From contig CAISZK010000401.1 in the NCBI GenBank assembly GCA_903889915.1, positions 1-35,973 on the forward strand: a DNA stretch of 35,973 bases. The letters run 5' to 3'. Source of the DNA: an uncultured Bacteroidota bacterium (lineage in GTDB: Bacteria > Bacteroidota > Bacteroidia > Bacteroidales > CG2-30-32-10). The notes beneath the pieces are model-generated. The model ran no database searches and was not told where the DNA came from. It saw nothing but the letters and a program-made list of their open reading frames with translations. The position numbers were made by a program, and so were the translations under genes. Below are positions 34,001 through 35,973 of the stretch, piece by piece (the stretch's first letter is position 1; each line of letters begins with the position of its first letter).

Positions 34001-34808
34001 TTTCTTCTTCCTGTTGCAAGATCAATTTATCATTGACCCACAATTTAAGACTGCCAAACCCTCCGAAAGCAATTGTTACAGTCTGGTCAACCGGGCTGTT
34101 TACGAATGTCTGTGCATAAGTCAAACCCTGGGTTTCCGGGATGAAATAGAAAGCAGATGTCCATGGGTCAGCTTCAACATATTTTGGTGTGAACCACGAA
34201 ATGTCAGCATTTGTTTTCGATTTGAAATTAGTCCCGGGTTCAGGGTGAATGATGGGGTCGTACACTTTGTCAAATCCGCTTCCGGAAGTATTATCAAAAG
34301 GTCCCACAAATTGCCAGTTTGCCAAAGAACCAACGCTGGCCCATTCTTTTGCTGCATCCTTCACGTCATTCGACAGTGTATAGTGCATGCCAAGGACATA
34401 ATGCAGGGAGCCTTTAATGCTTCCATTGACTTTATCGCTGGCAAATATTGTTTTGAAAAACTTCAGTTGTGCATCATTCTTTTTTTGATAACCATCGGTC
34501 ACAGCATCCGAAAACCATAGTGAAAACAGGTAAGGTGAAGGATCGGGAAGTGATGGAAAAACATTTTCCATGATACCTAAATTTTCTTTTTTTTGTTCAA
34601 GATTATTCAGGAGAACGAGGATCATTGAAGCCTGAACTTTATACTGCGGATCGCTGATAGCCTTGCTGAGCAGTTCATGTGCCAGTTTTCTGTCATTTTT
34701 TTCGAATGCACTCCATATATCATCAATGGGGTTTGCATTAAGTTTGATGCCGCAGAAAAGAACGGCCAGCATGATCATGCATCTTACAAAGAGTAATTGT
34801 TTTTTCAT
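31038..34808 (-). CDS. Large exported TPR / DUF3857 / transglutaminase-like protein
   Basis: The 1256 residues start with a signal peptide (MKKQLLFVRCMIMLAVLFCGIKLNA). Residues about 160-325 are a beta-sandwich segment (WQFVGPFDNTSGSGFD, then GGFGSLKLWVNDKLI). TPR-like helical repeats run from about 345 to 645 (for example NALYYLLLSKTYFRRQDHNKAIEILKKAQKIYP). The DUF3857 domain is at about 680-800, and a transglutaminase-like core at about 900-1010 carries the catalytic-type Cys in KLGDCKDLATLYYTLAKK (about residue 939) and His in INFNHVIIKIDL (about 982). A beta-rich tail closes the protein. DUF3857-transglutaminase proteins are common in Bacteroidota, but their substrate is unknown; they probably act in the periplasm or at the surface. 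The catalytic Cys and His are present, so it could be an enzyme. Confidence 0.9.
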   Translation of the reverse strand: MKKQLLFVRCMIMLAVLFCGIKLNANPIDDIWSAFEKNDRKLAHELLSKAISDPQYKVQASMILVLLNNLEQKKENLGIMENVFPSLPDPSPYLFSLWFSDAVTDGYQKKNDAQLKFFKTIFASDKVNGSIKGSLHYVLGMHYTLSNDVKDAAKEWASVGSLANWQFVGPFDNTSGSGFDKVYDPIIHPEPGTNFKSKTNADISWFTPKYVEADPWTSAFYFIPETQGLTYAQTFVNSPVDQTVTIAFGGFGSLKLWVNDKLILQQEEERQTDMDIYKRSIKLVKGENRILAQVGFTDKTSYPNCIVRLLGPDGLPITNLTSSSEYKEYTKDITKDSTAIQQHFAEAYFEKKILDEPSNALYYLLLSKTYFRRQDHNKAIEILKKAQKIYPNNILVNYELLLNYNSMKDRTEILKQIEYMRSIDPDLLFLAQYDCEIDFKNENYTGVEKDMKKIKKEVGEESETYIDYLIRYQIAKQDYKGLYETIENAFKKYPENTYYLNSYSKILKNTSSSSVKTISLLDKYLNSNYSQTIADALVDEYTGMNNNAKVEKSLLKYHLMFPEENDYYTKLINFYYGAKKYSKALEVVNQGLENAPNYHLYWEDKGYIDAALNSTDAAITDFQTALKYNPNLFEAREKIREMQNKAPILSYFRDTLVYETINNDLEKIKKTDDNYQYLFYDRNFAVFPEGASVEYTDFAIKMQNESGVKHWKDVYVPYNSYQQSLIIEKAEVIKKNGQKVEAEENDNELVFPSLEENDVVYVAYRIENYTGGKLCKEFWEDHVFNSFVPMQVSTFRLLTPKGYTFNIDSVNLGHAPEVTKMDDFDMYKWSFDDPKKCKEEDYMPTIDEVGMVLNISTVPDWKTIAEWYRDIAMPQAKEDYNVLQAYDDIFKDKVYKSTYARAKAIYDYICDNISYSSVSFLQSNYTPQKPMVTLSNKLGDCKDLATLYYTLAKKAGLKTHLVLVSTRNNGEDKIKKPSINFNHVIIKIDLGDTTLFQELTNKKLGFGTIPSNIRNAQALIIPNSVTDTVGTKLIHLPVKSLINTEIKRNTYMKVDDNDLTVTTNINVVGSAAAWYKDDYTGLTDEETKEAVKTSVSKNFENNLQLDTFKISNVQNRDTAFVQSCIFKIKGEVKTIGGLSAVKLPFFEKIFTVDAFTKDERIYPISYWQYEPNNYYENTIILELPKNAKLEELPKNTSIVNAFIDYKLTLVKLSDNKISITRVVKINNKTLPATSYKEFKETRQKVLKAEDIYIGYK

Positions 34809-35592
34809 TTGAATTGGTTTTAGTTGTTTGTAATTATTAGGTTTTTTATTTGCTTTTCTCGTATCCTAAAGTAATAGCAGATATGAAGAAATACCTGAGT
34901 AAAGCGACCACCTTACCCTGTTATTTCTAATACCAGTTCACATTTCACAATAAATTTCATAGCCTATTGAAATCAAAAATTTCCGAAAATTAATAATTAT
35001 TTATTTTATGTAAAACAATTTCCGAAAAAATATTTTTTGAAATAGACTTTTCATGAGATTTTTTTTAGAACAAATCAAGGCCTTGCCTGTTGAAAATGTA
35101 TATGCACACAAAAAAATAATTGAGATCCTGTAATGCAGAGACGATTTCATGTAACGAATTCACCAGGCAAAAAAAAAGAACCAAAAGAAACATCAGGGTC
35201 GCTTGTAGAAACGAGCCAGAAATCATTCAGGATTTTATGTGGTAATAGAAATAAAGAAAGCACTACCTGTCGTCTGTTAAAGCAGAAGCCTACAGTCATC
35301 ATTCCTGATTTCTATTTTCTTTTCTTTTCTTCTCTATTCCCTTTCTCTAAGGGTAAATTTGTATTCCAATTCTTCCGTACCTCTTATACACTATCTCCCA
35401 TTCATTATCCCCGCATTCTCTCATTTGTCCCTGTCAGAAAATTTCGGTCCCATTTTGACAAATTTTTGAGGATATTGTATTTTGGCACGACAACACATCC
35501 TGCTGATTTACTGTTTTTGGCATGGTTATTCTTTCCTTTGGCACAACTCTTGGCTATCCATTGTCAATATAAACCATAAAAAAAACAAAACA
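34809..35592. other. Intergenic region between divergent genes
   Basis: These 784 bases hold the start regions of the minus-strand DUF3857 gene and of the plus-strand DUF4402 gene. A 148-codon ORF at 35133-35579 has odd composition (Phe-, Arg- and Ser-rich, no signature) and is rejected. No other feature is recognised apart from the promoter at 35454-35484. Confidence 0.55.
35454..35484 (+). promoter_or_regulatory. Putative promoter of the DUF4402 gene
   Basis: TTTG (35454-35457), a spacer of 20 bases, then TATTTTG (35478-35484), one base short of TAnnTTTG. This matches the Bacteroidota minus-33/minus-7 pattern. The 5' leader would be about 100 bases. Confidence 0.45.
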
Positions 35593-35973
35593 ATGAAAAA
35601 ATCAATTATCCTCTTAGCAGGAATGTTCGTGATGGCGCTCAGCATCAACACAAACGCACAGACAGCAAGTTCAACTGCAACCGCTTCAGCAAGCGCCCGC
35701 ATAGTAACACCGCTGGAAATTACAAAAAATGTAGATCTCGCTTTCGGTAACATAGCTGCAGGTCCTAGCGCAGGTGTAGTAACAATCGCAACTGATGGAA
35801 CAAGAAGCGGAGTAGGTGGAGTTACCCTTATCGCTGCCGGAAATGTTAGCAACGCTGCTCAGTTTTCAATCGTTGGTTATCCTTCTGCAACTTTTGCAAT
35901 TTCATTACCTTCTTCAATCACTATTGCAAATGGTGGTTATTCAATGACAGTAGATAACTTTGTATCGAGTTTA
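35593..35973 (+). CDS. DUF4402 secreted protein, 3' end beyond the window
   Basis: The first 127 codons are open to the right edge. A signal peptide (MKKSIILLAGMFVMALSI, then NTNAQ) is followed by a mature part that begins TASSTATASASARIVTPLEI and continues LAFGNIAAGPSAGVVTI. This wording is typical of DUF4402: an Ala/Ser/Thr-rich start, then PLxIxxxxxLxFGxIxxG, and a GGV segment. DUF4402 proteins are small secreted beta-rich proteins of unknown function, often found in several copies. The end is not visible, so length and C-terminal features are unknown. Confidence 0.85.
   Translation, partial: MKKSIILLAGMFVMALSINTNAQTASSTATASASARIVTPLEITKNVDLAFGNIAAGPSAGVVTIATDGTRSGVGGVTLIAAGNVSNAAQFSIVGYPSATFAISLPSSITIANGGYSMTVDNFVSSL

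Noticed and set aside
33780-34520. 246-codon plus-strand ORF
   Set aside because: Antisense to the TPR/DUF3857 gene, which has clear domains; the composition (Cys, Phe, Ser runs) is that of a shadow frame.
35133-35579. 148-codon plus-strand ORF
   Set aside because: No signature, Phe- and Arg-rich low-quality text, and it spans the promoter and leader of the DUF4402 gene.

Overview
The window is AT-rich chromosomal DNA from a member of the Bacteroidota, probably an uncultured or environmental lineage. The evidence is a gliding-motility/type IX secretion (T9SS) type-B C-terminal domain on one large secreted protein, TAnnTTTG-like minus-7 promoter boxes with few Shine-Dalgarno sites, a DUF4402 protein, a DUF3857/transglutaminase protein, and many large secreted repeat proteins. 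No rRNA, CRISPR array, complete insertion sequence or prophage was seen. Almost all genes are on the minus strand.

Layout. (1) 1-7.6 kb is surface proteins: a truncated beta-propeller/beta-helix/Ig-like protein (minus, runs off the left edge), a YadA-head-like fibre protein (plus), and a small secreted protein whose natural start looks frameshifted. (2) 7.6-11.3 kb is a very large NtrY-like membrane histidine kinase. (3) 11.7 kb is a tRNA-Arg(CCU) with promoter and terminator. (4) 11.9-16.4 kb holds a CUB/PKD/P-domain protein with a T9SS type-B tail and a small secreted partner, CvpA, and a fibronectin-type-III-like protein. (5) 17.2-24.7 kb is a six-gene operon related to hydrogenase-4 and complex I. 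Its large subunit lacks the NiFe-ligand cysteines, so it is best read as an Ehr (energy-converting-hydrogenase-related) ion-pumping complex with an unknown redox reaction. (6) 24.8-27.9 kb is an accessory islet: a small protein plus nucleotidyltransferase pair (toxin-antitoxin-like), then a DUF5131 (three-Cys motif) plus TcmP pair. The second pair is bracketed by degenerate direct repeats that contain fossils of the 5' end of a RhuM-family gene. (7) 28.0-34.8 kb is a cyanophycinase-like S51 protein with an extra C-terminal half, phosphoglycerate kinase, and a 1256-residue TPR/DUF3857/transglutaminase protein. (8) The right edge holds the start of a DUF4402 secreted protein (plus).

Intergenic DNA is rich in repeats: heptamer arrays of the GTCAATR/TGACYAT type after stop codons, an ACATAG inverted repeat, a 21-bp periodic array, and REP-like palindromes. 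Two of these elements sit inside the Ehr operon, exactly at its only two wide gene junctions.

The best candidate for an undescribed system is the TcmP-DUF5131 pair in its islet. The Ehr complex is the best candidate for unusual bioenergetics. Functions are inferred from motifs read by eye; no database search was run.
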